DNA of 64,000 nt, from the NCBI RefSeq assembly GCF_009708005.2, contig NZ_CP052757.1:806001-870000 (forward strand), read 5' to 3'. Origin of the DNA: Cellulosimicrobium protaetiae. Its GTDB lineage: Bacteria > Actinomycetota > Actinomycetes > Actinomycetales > Cellulomonadaceae. Position 1 is the first letter of the stretch, and the number at the start of each line of letters is the position of its first letter. The notes under the pieces are model-generated. The model saw only the letters and a list, made by a program, of their open reading frames with translations. It was not told where the DNA came from and searched no databases. The position numbers and the translations under genes were made by a program. Below are positions 18,945 to 26,904 of the stretch, in pieces.

Positions 18945-19762
18945 CGACGGGTGGAGACGACGGCGCCCGCCCGGCCGTGGTCCGTGCGGACGCGCCGGGG
19001 CCGAGCACGGTCGCGCTCGTGCTCCGCCCGTTCGGCTACCTCACGACCGGGCTCGTGTGGACGGCGATCGGGCTGCTCCTCCTGGCGCTCTACGCCGGCG
19101 TGGCGGTCGCGCAGGTCGTGTGGGGCGCCGGCGTCCCGCCGGTGTGGGAGGTCGACGGCAGGCCTGTGGGCTGGGGCGTCGCCGCACTGCTCGTCGTGGT
19201 GCTGGCACCGCTCGCGGGACCGGCCGCCTGGTACCTCGGGTGCGCGACGTGGCCGCTGGCGGCGCTCTCGTGGATCTACGTGGTGCGTGCGCTCCGACCG
19301 GCCTTCCGGCGGGAGAAGCTCTCCCGCACCACGTACGCGCTCCCCGGCACGACCCTCGGACCGATGACCGCGACGCCCGTCGCCCTGTCGCTCCAGCCGG
19401 TGCGGGCGTCTCGTGCCACGGACGTGCTCATGCGGTTCTCCGCGCGCGGCTGGCGGCCGGTCGGCCGCGATGCCCTCGCCACGCTCCCGGCCGGCGTCGG
19501 CTGGGCGGCGGCGACCGTCGCGTGCTCGCCCCACCTGGGGGCGGGCGCGCGGACGGCGCTCGGCGTGGCTGCGCTCCTGCTCTACGGCACGACGGCGGTC
19601 CTGCTGCGTCGTGGGTGGACCCGGCAGTCGGGTGCCGTGGCAGCCCCGGAACAGCGCCCGGTGGTGGACCTGACGGCCGACGAGATCGGTGCCCGCCGTG
19701 CGGCGGTGGCCCGGGCCCGGGAGCGGCGGCTGCGCGCTCGAGGACGGTCCCGGGAACGCTGA
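18941..19762 (+). CDS. Unknown membrane protein, copy 2 of a tandem pair
   Basis: The 273-residue paralogue of the preceding gene keeps the same order of elements: LRPFGYLTTGLVWTAIGLLL, AAWYLGCATWPLAALSWIYV, RALRPAFRREKLS, PGTTLGPMTATPVALSLQPV and, at the end, LTADEIGARRAAVARARERR. It lacks the long Arg-rich insertion of copy 1. Start is a GTG overlapping the upstream stop, with a GGGGGAGA site upstream. Function unknown. It is convergent with the zinc-ribbon gene 23 bases away, and I see no strong terminator in the gap. Confidence 0.7.
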   Translation: MTTGGDDGARPAVVRADAPGPSTVALVLRPFGYLTTGLVWTAIGLLLLALYAGVAVAQVVWGAGVPPVWEVDGRPVGWGVAALLVVVLAPLAGPAAWYLGCATWPLAALSWIYVVRALRPAFRREKLSRTTYALPGTTLGPMTATPVALSLQPVRASRATDVLMRFSARGWRPVGRDALATLPAGVGWAAATVACSPHLGAGARTALGVAALLLYGTTAVLLRRGWTRQSGAVAAPEQRPVVDLTADEIGARRAAVARARERRLRARGRSRER

Positions 19763-19785
19763 GCGCGCGGGGACCGGCGGTGCGG

Positions 19786-20430
19786 TCAGGTGGTCTGCGG
19801 GCTCCCGCAGTCGGCGCAGAACCGCGCGCCCGTGGCGTTCTGCGCGCCGCACTCGCGGCACGCGGCGACCTGCGCGAGCCGCTCGCCGCACTCGCCGCAG
19901 AACTTGCCGCCGTCGACCTTGGCCGCGCACGACGGACACTGCGTCACGGCCTGGGTGCGCAGGTCGGTGCCGCCGACGAGATCGGTCGTCCGGAGCTGCT
20001 CCCGGAGCTGGTCGCGCCGCGCGTCGGCCTGGAGCTGGGAGAGCTCCTCCGCCTGCTTGGGGGAGCAGCGCACGCACTGACCGACGGCGTCGTTCCAGCA
20101 GACCTCGTGGCACATCCAGTCACCGCACCCGTGGCACTGGCGGAACGCGTCGCGCACCTCGCCGACGGCGGCGTCCATCGCCTTGTCCTTGGCCTGCGAG
20201 TTGGTCTGGCGGTCCGCGGCCCACGACCCCGCCGCGTAGGAGAGGTCGGCGACCTTGCCCCCGAACAACCGGCCCGCCGCCTGGATCAGGCTGCTGCCCT
20301 TCGCGACGACGTCGGTCTGGTAGGCGGAGCGGTAGCCGTTGCCGCAGCGCTCGCACCGGAACTCGAACTGGTAGCCACCGGCGTTCGACAGGTCGCGGAC
20401 GTTGTCGGTGAAGGCGATGGGCGCGCTCAT
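19786..20430 (-). CDS. Zinc-ribbon protein
   Basis: The 214-residue protein contains several Cys-pair zinc sites: FRCERCGNGY near residue 25, CHGCGDWMCHEVCW near 99, CVRCS near 119, then two C-terminal zinc ribbons CPSCAAKVDGGKFCGECG (about 165-182) and CRECGAQNATGARFCADCG (about 191-209). It has no membrane segment or signal peptide. Such proteins are usually cytoplasmic binding or scaffolding partners of unknown role. The ATG is at 20430; a GAGG lies 9-12 bases upstream. It lies 164 bases downstream of the NAD-kinase-like gene on the same strand, so it could be the distal gene of the SPFH transcript, or be transcribed alone. Confidence 0.8.
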   Translation of the reverse strand: MSAPIAFTDNVRDLSNAGGYQFEFRCERCGNGYRSAYQTDVVAKGSSLIQAAGRLFGGKVADLSYAAGSWAADRQTNSQAKDKAMDAAVGEVRDAFRQCHGCGDWMCHEVCWNDAVGQCVRCSPKQAEELSQLQADARRDQLREQLRTTDLVGGTDLRTQAVTQCPSCAAKVDGGKFCGECGERLAQVAACRECGAQNATGARFCADCGSPQTT

Positions 20431-20594
20431 GGCAGGGACCTCGGCAGGCTCGGGGGTCGGCTTCCCCGCAGGCCAGGCCCGCGGGAGGGGGCATCATGGG
20501 GATTCCATGACCGCAGCGATGCTACCCACCGACCCTCGTCGCCCGGGCGGATCACCCGGGTGAAATCGGGCAGACCGCCGAGCGTGCGGGTGGG

Positions 20595-21512
20595 TCAGGG
20601 GTGGATGAGGCGGAGCGGGGCTGCGGCGGTGCGGACCGTGACCGTCTGTCCCCAGGAGGCGACGAGGCGGTCGTCCTCCACGCCGTCGCCGAACACGACG
20701 AGGCGGTCCGAGGCGACGGTGAGCGCGACGTCGTCGCCGTCCTCCACGACGCCCTCCGTGAGCGTGACGCCCGTCGCGGGCGACGGCCACGCCTCGCGGA
20801 CGAACCAGCCGAGCCGGTGCTCGGTGCGCCCCGGTGCCGGGCGGCCGCCGCGGTCGTGCGCGAGCGACGCCCACCAGCCCGTCGCGCCCGTCCCCGTCGC
20901 GACGAGCACCCCCGACGACGACTGCCGCTCCTCGCCCGCCGCGCACCGCAGCGTGTAGCGCGCGCTCTGGTGGCTCGGGTGCCCGACGAACACCTCGTTG
21001 AGCGCGGTGAGGTGCTGGCCGTCGTCGAGGTCGGCGCGGACCATCGTGAGCGCGTCGACGGGCAGGACGGCCGCGCGGTCGGGCGCTCCCGCGGGGGCGT
21101 CGGCGTCGAGCCCGCGCAGGAGCGCCGTCGCCGCGGCCACCGAGTGCCGCACGAGCACACCGGCGTTGACGCCGGGCTCCGGGTCGACCCCGAGCACGGG
21201 CTGCCCGCGCAGGTACTTCGCGACGTTCGCGACGAGGCCGTCCTGCCCGACGACCACCACGACGTCCTCGGGCGCGACGAGGAACCGCGACAGGTCGGCC
21301 CGCTCGACGTCCGCGCGCGCCCAGCCCGCGGGGAGGGCGGCCACGACGGCGTCGCGCGCCGCGGAGAGCGCGTCGTGCCGTGCCTGGACCTCGGCGAGCG
21401 ACCGCCCGCGTGAGCGGAGGAAGAACTCCGCCTGGCCCCGGGTCCCGTGCCGGTCCAGCAGGTCGTCGAGCTCCGTCCGGCGGTGCACGACGACGGCGCG
21501 TCGCCGCAGCAT
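20595..21512 (-). CDS. NAD kinase-like protein with altered GGDG motif
   Basis: The 305-residue protein belongs to the ATP-NAD kinase superfamily: a Rossmann-like N-terminal part, LNEVFVGH (counterpart of the ALNEV motif) and GVLVATGTGATGWW (counterpart of the Thr/Ser-rich loop). The nucleotide-binding GGDG motif of NAD kinases reads GQDG here (residues 89-92), keeping the Asp but not the second Gly. A housekeeping NAD kinase should be elsewhere in the genome, so this is probably a specialised or regulatory homologue. The ATG lies 2 bases after the SPFH stop, giving a tight operon. The link to an NrtR-type regulator supports a role in NAD or ADP-ribose metabolism (inference). Confidence 0.75.
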   Translation of the reverse strand: MLRRRAVVVHRRTELDDLLDRHGTRGQAEFFLRSRGRSLAEVQARHDALSAARDAVVAALPAGWARADVERADLSRFLVAPEDVVVVVGQDGLVANVAKYLRGQPVLGVDPEPGVNAGVLVRHSVAAATALLRGLDADAPAGAPDRAAVLPVDALTMVRADLDDGQHLTALNEVFVGHPSHQSARYTLRCAAGEERQSSSGVLVATGTGATGWWASLAHDRGGRPAPGRTEHRLGWFVREAWPSPATGVTLTEGVVEDGDDVALTVASDRLVVFGDGVEDDRLVASWGQTVTVRTAAAPLRLIHP

Positions 21513-21514
21513 CG

Positions 21515-22600
21515 TCAGGCCGCCTTCCCGGTGGTACCCGACCCCGTGCCGTCCGGCGTGCCGCCCGGACGCGTGGCGCTCGGTCCGCCGTCGGGACGAC
21601 CGAGCGCGCCGCCCAGGAGCGAGCCGAGCACACCCGTCAGGAGGTCGGGCGTGATGGTGAGGTTCTGGACGTCGGGGAGCGACCCGGCGGCCTCGCGGAC
21701 CGCGAGCGCGAGGAGCGTGCCCTGCCCGGCGCTCGCGTAGACGTCCATGCGGGCCTGCTCCGCGGCGGCCTCGGCCGCGCCGACGACGCGCACCTGCTCG
21801 GCCTTCGCGTCGGTCGCGAGCTGCGCCCGCTCGGCGGTCGCGCGGGCGTCGACGAGTGCGGCGGCGGCCTTCTCCTCCGCCTCGCGCCGCGCGTTCGCGC
21901 CCTCCTGGGCGACGAGCCGTTCCCGCCGCGTGGCGAGCTCGATCCTGCTCGCGAGCTCGTTCTCGGCGATGGCGCGCTCGCGCTCGACGGCGAGGGCGCG
22001 GCGCTCGTAGGTCGCGCGGTCGGCCTCGGCCTGGACGTGCTCGCGCGCGGGCGTCTGGAGCGCGCGCTCGACGTCCTTCTCCGGCCGGACGGCGAGCACC
22101 TGGACGCCGATGACGACGATGCCCGTCGCGGTGAGGCGCGGGTCCGTGGTCAGCGCCCCGGTGAGGACGTCGCGCACGCGGGGCACGCCGCTCGTGAGCG
22201 CGTCGGCGAGCGGCATCGTCGCGAGCGCGTCGGCGGCCGTGCTCTGCGCGAGCCGGCCGACGATGCTCGTGACCTGGTCGCGACCTGCGGTGCTGGTCTC
22301 CCCGCTGCCCGGGTCGACCGCGAAGTCGAGGCGCTGCGACGCGACCACCGGGTCGGCGAACCGGTAGGTCACGCCGGCCTGGACGGTGACGTCCTGCTGG
22401 TCGGCGGTCACGGCGTGGAAGAAGACGGGCAGCTCCTGGTCGTCGACGGGGACCTCGGAGAGGACCGACGTCGTCGGGCGGAACCAGAACGCCTGCCCGA
22501 CACCCTCGTGCGCGACGCGCCCGCGGCGCAGGTGGACGACGTGCCCGGTGGGGCTGCCGAGGAAGTGCCGGGTCCACGGGTAGGTGCGGATGGTGGCCAT
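21515..22600 (-). CDS. SPFH/Band 7 domain protein
   Basis: The 361-residue protein has an SPFH/Band 7 domain at about residues 40-210 (VTVQAGVTYRFADP, TATGIVVIGVQVLAVRPEKD), then a charged Ala/Glu/Arg-rich coiled coil at about 190-300 and a Gly/Pro-rich C-terminal tail. Unlike typical stomatins it has no N-terminal membrane helix and starts directly with MATIRTYPWTRHFLG. SPFH proteins form large oligomeric rings or scaffolds at membranes. The ATG has a GGAG site 8 bases upstream. It is the first gene of the operon with the NAD-kinase-like gene and is divergent from the NrtR-type gene, with a shared, palindrome-rich promoter region. Confidence 0.85.
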   Translation of the reverse strand: MATIRTYPWTRHFLGSPTGHVVHLRRGRVAHEGVGQAFWFRPTTSVLSEVPVDDQELPVFFHAVTADQQDVTVQAGVTYRFADPVVASQRLDFAVDPGSGETSTAGRDQVTSIVGRLAQSTAADALATMPLADALTSGVPRVRDVLTGALTTDPRLTATGIVVIGVQVLAVRPEKDVERALQTPAREHVQAEADRATYERRALAVERERAIAENELASRIELATRRERLVAQEGANARREAEEKAAAALVDARATAERAQLATDAKAEQVRVVGAAEAAAEQARMDVYASAGQGTLLALAVREAAGSLPDVQNLTITPDLLTGVLGSLLGGALGRPDGGPSATRPGGTPDGTGSGTTGKAA

Positions 22601-22615
22601 GGTCGTCTCCGATCT

Positions 22616-22675
22616 GTTCTCGTCATGGTGACGATAAGAGCGTAGGCACGTCGACACGTTCTCGTCAATCTGACG
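22616..22675. promoter_or_regulatory. Paired operator: two GTTCTCGTCA-N3-TGACG boxes
   Basis: GTTCTCGTCA followed by three bases and TGACG occurs at 22616-22633 and 22658-22675, exactly 42 bases apart, about four helical turns. Each box holds the palindrome CGTCA-N3-TGACG. They flank the SPFH promoter in the divergent region and are the natural candidates for binding by the adjacent NrtR-type regulator. Confidence 0.65.
22639..22668 (-). promoter_or_regulatory. Promoter of the SPFH operon
   Basis: On the minus strand a TTGACG -35 (22663-22668) and a TACGCT -10 (22639-22644) are separated by 18 bases. This is the clearest two-element promoter of the window. One palindrome covers the -35 and another lies just downstream of the -10, so repression by a bound regulator is easy to picture. 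Confidence 0.7.
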
Positions 22676-22696
22676 CGAATGTGCGACGATGGCTGC

Positions 22697-23563
22697 ATGA
22701 CCGAGCCTGTGAGCCCGCACGCCGACGTCCCGCCGACCGCCGCGCTCCTGCCCGTGACGGTCGACGTCGTCGCGCTCACGGTGCGCGACGACGCCCTCCA
22801 CGTGCTCCTCGTCGAGCGCGGGGTCGACCCCTACCGCGGTGCGCTCGCCCTGCCCGGCGGCTTCGTCCTGCCGGGGGAGCGGCTCGCGCAGGCGGCGCGC
22901 CGCGAGCTCGCGGAGGAGACGGGCGTCCGCCCGCCCGGCCATCTCGAGCAGCTCCGCACCTACGGGCCGCTCGACCGCGACCCGCGCGGCCCGGTCCTCT
23001 CCGTCGCCTACCTGCTGCTCGCGCCGGAGTTCGGCGTCGTGCACGCGGGGTCAGACGCCGGGGGAGCGGCCTGGCACCCCGTCGAACCCCTGCTCCCCGC
23101 CGCCCCGGGCCCGTCGGCCGGGCCGGGCGTGCCGACGGCGTCGGGCGACCCGGCGCCGTCGGGAGGTCTCGCGTTCGACCACGCGCGGATCCTGGCCGAC
23201 GGCGTCGAGCGCGCCCGCGCCAAGCTCGAGTACTCCGCGCTCGCGACCGCGTTCTGCCCGCCCGAGTTCACCGTCGCCGACCTGCGGCGCGTCTACGAGG
23301 CGGTGTGGGGCGTGCGGCTCGACCCCCGCAACTTCTCCCGCAAGGCCACCACGACCCCCGGCTTCCTCGCCGAGACCGGTCGCACGACGTCGGGCGGCAC
23401 CGGTCGCCCCGCCACCCTCTACCGCGCCGCGCCGAACCCGGCATCCCTCCCCACGACCGTCCCCGCCCAAGGAGCGACCCCGGGTTCGGCGGCGGACCCG
23501 GACGACGCCCCGGCGAGCGTGCCCGCCGTCCTCGACCCGCCGCTCATGCGTCCGCGACGCTGA
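22697..23563 (+). CDS. nrtR: NrtR-type Nudix transcriptional regulator
   Basis: The 288-residue protein joins an N-terminal Nudix domain with a C-terminal winged-helix, as in NrtR regulators of NAD metabolism. The Nudix box is complete: GGFVLPGERLAQAARREL continuing into AEETGV, with the REL and EE metal ligands. The DNA-binding part (about 190-265) contains FTVADLRRVYEAVWG and RNFSRKA. NrtR proteins sense ADP-ribose; with an intact box this one may also hydrolyse it. Another in-frame ATG lies 18 bases upstream; I chose 22697 because the Nudix fold starts soon after. The C-terminal 40 residues are a Pro/Ala-rich tail. It is divergent from the SPFH/NAD-kinase-like operon, its likely target. 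Confidence 0.85.
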   Translation: MTEPVSPHADVPPTAALLPVTVDVVALTVRDDALHVLLVERGVDPYRGALALPGGFVLPGERLAQAARRELAEETGVRPPGHLEQLRTYGPLDRDPRGPVLSVAYLLLAPEFGVVHAGSDAGGAAWHPVEPLLPAAPGPSAGPGVPTASGDPAPSGGLAFDHARILADGVERARAKLEYSALATAFCPPEFTVADLRRVYEAVWGVRLDPRNFSRKATTTPGFLAETGRTTSGGTGRPATLYRAAPNPASLPTTVPAQGATPGSAADPDDAPASVPAVLDPPLMRPRR

Positions 23564-23617
23564 CCGCCGCGGCGCGGACCGGGGAGAACTCCCCCTCGAC
23601 AGCGGTGTGCCGCTGAG

Positions 23618-23623
23618 TACGCT
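23618..23623 (+). promoter_or_regulatory. -10 element TACGCT, leaderless start
   Basis: TACGCT ends 7 bases before the ATG of the coiled-coil membrane protein gene, which lacks a ribosome binding site, so this gene has its own promoter although it follows the NrtR-type gene. Confidence 0.6.
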
Positions 23624-23630
23624 CGCGCGC

Positions 23631-25412
23631 ATGTCGACGTACAGCTACTGGCGCAGCGACCAGGGCAACATGCAGGCCCTCTCGGACGAGCTCGCCTCGC
23701 AGGCCGCGATGGCCCGGTCGCGGGAGGCGTCGCTCAACCGGCGGCTGCGCTCGCTCGAGGGGGACCTGTCGAGCCGCGTCGAGGTGCTCACGCGCCTCGT
23801 CAACGCGCTCATCGAGCTCGGCGAGGTGCGCGAGGAGCTCGCCCTGTTCACGCCCGCGCGCCGTGCGCGGGACGCGGCGCGCGCCCTGACGCGCGCCGTC
23901 GTGACGGGCGAGGGCGACGTGTCCCACCTGCGCCGGTCGCCCGACCTCGCCGACGTGCCCGGCTACTGGCTCGTCCCGGCCGCGCTCGCCGTCGCCGAGG
24001 TCGCGGCGGGCCACGTCGACGCGGAGGCCGCGCAAGAGGCGCTCCTGCGTGACCGTCGCCGCGCCGCGACGTACCTCGTCGCGGTGTGCACCCTGGTCGG
24101 ACGGCCGGCTCTCGCGCGCGAGTGGACGCCCTGGGTGCTCGACGCCCCCGTCCTCCCGGCGGCGGGCTGGGGGAGCGCCGACGGCGCGCCCGGGCCGACG
24201 GCCGCGATCGGGCACCCGGAAGGGGTGCCCGAGGAGGTGCTCGTCACCGCCGCCGAGCGTGCGCTCTGGCTCGCGGCCGCAGCAGGGCACCTCGGGGACG
24301 ACGGCGTGGCGGTCCTGCGCTCGGCGCTCGCCGATCGCGTCGCCCTGCTCGACGACGACGCGCACGCCCGCTGGCGCGCCCGGCTCCTCGAGGCCGCCCC
24401 CGCGCTCCCCGGGGGCGGGGGCGACTGGGGCACGCCCGAGACCGGGTCGGGCGACCGGTCCGGGACGCGTCGCCGTCCCGCGGCGCCCGACGCCCTGCCG
24501 CTGCTGCGGTCCTGGACCGCGTGGTCGCGTGCCGTCGCGGCGGGGGAGGTCGCGGTGCCCGCGCCGGCGCCCGGTCCGCTCGCCCTCGGGGCGTCGTCGG
24601 GCACCGCGGGCACGGCACCGGGTACCCCGGGCGCGGCCCCCGGCGCCGCTCCGACGCCGAGCGGCCCGCAGGTCCTGCGCGGCTCCCCGAGCGGGGTGCT
24701 GCTGGGCGTCGTCGGGTCGCTCGTGAACGAGGGCGCGCCCGTGGAGCGCGACCTGCTCGAACGGGCGGAGCTGCTGGCCGACCGCGTGGGGCGTGCGCCC
24801 GAGGACGACGGCCCGGAGTGGGACGCGTCCGCGGGGACGCTCGTCGACCTGCTCGTGGACGACGCGCGCGGGACCGACCCCGGGCTCGCCGCGCTGGCCG
24901 CCCCGTTGCTCGTCGACGACCTGCGCGCCGCGAGCCACGCGCGCGCCGCCGAGCTCGCGGCCGCCCCGGTGCCGTCGCGGGAACTGCGTCTCGCGGGCCG
25001 GACGGTCACGGTCACGCCGACCGAGGACGGCGCGGCGCTCGCCGCGACGGCGCGGTCGGAGCTCCTGGCGCGCCCCGTCGACGGGGTGTCGTGGGGCGTC
25101 GTCGGCGGGGTCGGCGCGATCGCGGTGGTCACGCTCGTGCTCGGGATCGCCGTCGCGCCGGCGTGGTTCGCCGTGGCCGTCGTCACCGGTGTCGTGGCGG
25201 CGTGGCAGTGGTTCGCGGGCGAGCAGCGCGCACGCGAGCAGCGCACCGACGCCCAGGCGCGTGCCGCCCGGTTCGACGTCGATCTCGCGCAGGCGCGCAG
25301 CACCGTCACCGCGGAGGCCGAGCGTGCCCGGACGCAGCGCGAGGCCGTCGCGACCGTCCTCGCCGACCTCGACGACACCCTCGCCGACCTGGGGGAACGC
25401 GCGCTCGCGTGA
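23631..25412 (+). CDS. Large coiled-coil membrane protein of unknown function
   Basis: The 593-residue protein starts MSTYSYWRSDQGNMQALSDE and has an N-terminal coiled coil (about 20-70), an Ala-rich helical middle of more than 350 residues with a Gly/Pro-rich linker near residue 325, two adjacent hydrophobic helices (about 485-530: VVGGVGAIAVVTLVLGIAVA and AVAVVTGVVAAWQWF) and a C-terminal coiled coil to the end. The hairpin-like membrane anchor between two coiled coils suggests a scaffold at the inner membrane. No family is recognised. It follows the NrtR-type gene by 67 bases but has its own leaderless start. Its position next to the SPFH locus hints at a shared membrane role, without proof. 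Confidence 0.7.
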   Translation: MSTYSYWRSDQGNMQALSDELASQAAMARSREASLNRRLRSLEGDLSSRVEVLTRLVNALIELGEVREELALFTPARRARDAARALTRAVVTGEGDVSHLRRSPDLADVPGYWLVPAALAVAEVAAGHVDAEAAQEALLRDRRRAATYLVAVCTLVGRPALAREWTPWVLDAPVLPAAGWGSADGAPGPTAAIGHPEGVPEEVLVTAAERALWLAAAAGHLGDDGVAVLRSALADRVALLDDDAHARWRARLLEAAPALPGGGGDWGTPETGSGDRSGTRRRPAAPDALPLLRSWTAWSRAVAAGEVAVPAPAPGPLALGASSGTAGTAPGTPGAAPGAAPTPSGPQVLRGSPSGVLLGVVGSLVNEGAPVERDLLERAELLADRVGRAPEDDGPEWDASAGTLVDLLVDDARGTDPGLAALAAPLLVDDLRAASHARAAELAAAPVPSRELRLAGRTVTVTPTEDGAALAATARSELLARPVDGVSWGVVGGVGAIAVVTLVLGIAVAPAWFAVAVVTGVVAAWQWFAGEQRAREQRTDAQARAARFDVDLAQARSTVTAEAERARTQREAVATVLADLDDTLADLGERALA

Positions 25413-25495
25413 CGGCTCGCCAGGGTCGGACGGCCGCGGTGCCCGGGTCGTCCGACCCTGCCCGTCCGGGCCTCTCGCCGCGTTCGAACAAGCGC

Positions 25496-25524
25496 TTCGA
25501 ACACTGGATGAACTGTCGGTGAAC
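25496..25524 (-). promoter_or_regulatory. PHO box (PhoP binding site) upstream of pit
   Basis: On the minus strand GTTCACC (25518-25524), GTTCATC (25507-25513) and GTTCGAA (25496-25502) follow each other at exactly 11-base steps. The first two match the actinobacterial PHO box, GTTCACC repeats with 4-base spacers, very well. It lies 54-82 bases before the phosphate transporter start, where a -35 element would be. Confidence 0.8.
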
Positions 25525-25577
25525 AGTGGCCGAAGAATCCACAGGATGGTCGAGCGCGCTCCCACGGTGACCTCACC

Positions 25578-26879
25578 ATGGAGAACGTGACCGAGACGCT
25601 CCTGCTGGTGCTCGTCGTCGTGACCGCACTGGCCTTCGACTTCACCAACGGCTTCCACGACACGGGCAACGCGATGGCCACGTCCATCGCCACCAAGGCC
25701 CTCAAGCCCAAGACCGCCGTCGCCCTCTCCGCCGTCCTCAACATGGTCGGGGCGTTCCTCTCCCTGGCCGTCGCGGCGACCATCGCGAAGGGCCTGGTCG
25801 ACGCCAACGTCATCACCCTCGAGGTCGTCCTCGCGGGGCTCGTGGGCGGCATCACCTGGAACCTGCTGACCTGGTTGCTCGGCATCCCGTCGAGCTCCTC
25901 GCACGCCCTGATCGGCGGTGTCGTGGGCTCCGTGCTCGCGGCCGTCGGCACCCAGGGCGTCATCTGGAGCGGCGTCGCCGCGAAGGTGCTCATCCCCGCG
26001 CTGCTGGCCCCGCTCATCGCGGTCGGCGTCGCGAGCGTCGGCACGTGGGCGGTCGCACGGCTCACGCGCGACGTCCCCGAGGGCGTCTCGACCCGCGCGT
26101 TCCGCTGGGGCCAGGTCGGCTCCGCGTCGCTCGTCTCGCTCGCGCACGGCACCAACGACGCGCAGAAGTCGATGGGCATCATCCTGCTCGCGCTCATCGC
26201 GGCGGGCGCCGTGCCCGCGGACTCCAGCGTGCCGTTCTGGGTCATCCTGTCCTGCGCGTTCTTCATGGCGCTCGGCACCTACCTGGGTGGCTGGCGCATC
26301 ATCCGCACGCTCGGCAAGGGCCTCGTCGAGATCGACACGCGTCAGGGCATGGCCGCCGAGACGTCGTCCGCGGCCGTCATCCTCATGTCGGGCCTGTTCG
26401 GCTACTCGCTCTCGACGACGCACGTCGCCACGGGCTCGATCCTCGGCTCGGGCGTCGGCATGCCGGGCGCCAAGGTCCGCTGGGGAGTCGCCGGCCGGAT
26501 GCTCGCCGCCTGGGGCCTCACGCTCCCCGCCGCCGGGATCGTCGGCGCCGCGTGCTACGGCATCCAGCACCTGATCGGGGGCACGGCCGGGACGGTCGTC
26601 GTGTTCGCGATCCTCATCGTCACCTCGGCAGCCATCTGGGTCGCGTCGCGCCGCAAGCCGGTCGACCACACCAACGTCAACGACGCCTGGGAGGAGGGCG
26701 CGGTGGACGCCGGGCTCGAGTCCGAGGTCGTCGAGGCACGCGAGGCCGCGCTGGAGCGCCGGCTCGACATGGCCGACCCGTTCACCGACGCCGAGGCGCC
26801 TGCCGCCGCGTCGCCTGCGCCCGTCCCGGGCGCCCCGACCGTGACCTCGCCCGCCGCGCGTCAGCGCGCGAGCGTCTGA
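25578..26879 (+). CDS. pit: Low-affinity inorganic phosphate transporter, Pit family
   Basis: The 433-residue membrane protein is a Pit-type phosphate:cation symporter. Both halves of the internal duplication show the family signature: DFTNGFHDTGNAMATSIAT near residue 21 and SLAHGTNDAQKSMGIILLAL near residue 189. It has about ten membrane helices and a cytoplasmic C-terminal tail of about 70 residues rich in Ala, Glu and Pro. It takes up metal-phosphate complexes. The ATG at 25578 directly precedes the family start; no strong RBS is visible. A PHO box upstream predicts control by PhoP, and a small membrane protein gene follows after 25 bases. Confidence 0.94.
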   Translation: MENVTETLLLVLVVVTALAFDFTNGFHDTGNAMATSIATKALKPKTAVALSAVLNMVGAFLSLAVAATIAKGLVDANVITLEVVLAGLVGGITWNLLTWLLGIPSSSSHALIGGVVGSVLAAVGTQGVIWSGVAAKVLIPALLAPLIAVGVASVGTWAVARLTRDVPEGVSTRAFRWGQVGSASLVSLAHGTNDAQKSMGIILLALIAAGAVPADSSVPFWVILSCAFFMALGTYLGGWRIIRTLGKGLVEIDTRQGMAAETSSAAVILMSGLFGYSLSTTHVATGSILGSGVGMPGAKVRWGVAGRMLAAWGLTLPAAGIVGAACYGIQHLIGGTAGTVVVFAILIVTSAAIWVASRRKPVDHTNVNDAWEEGAVDAGLESEVVEAREAALERRLDMADPFTDAEAPAAASPAPVPGAPTVTSPAARQRASV

Positions 26880-26904
26880 CCCCGGCCGCCCGGAGGAGAG
26901 AACC

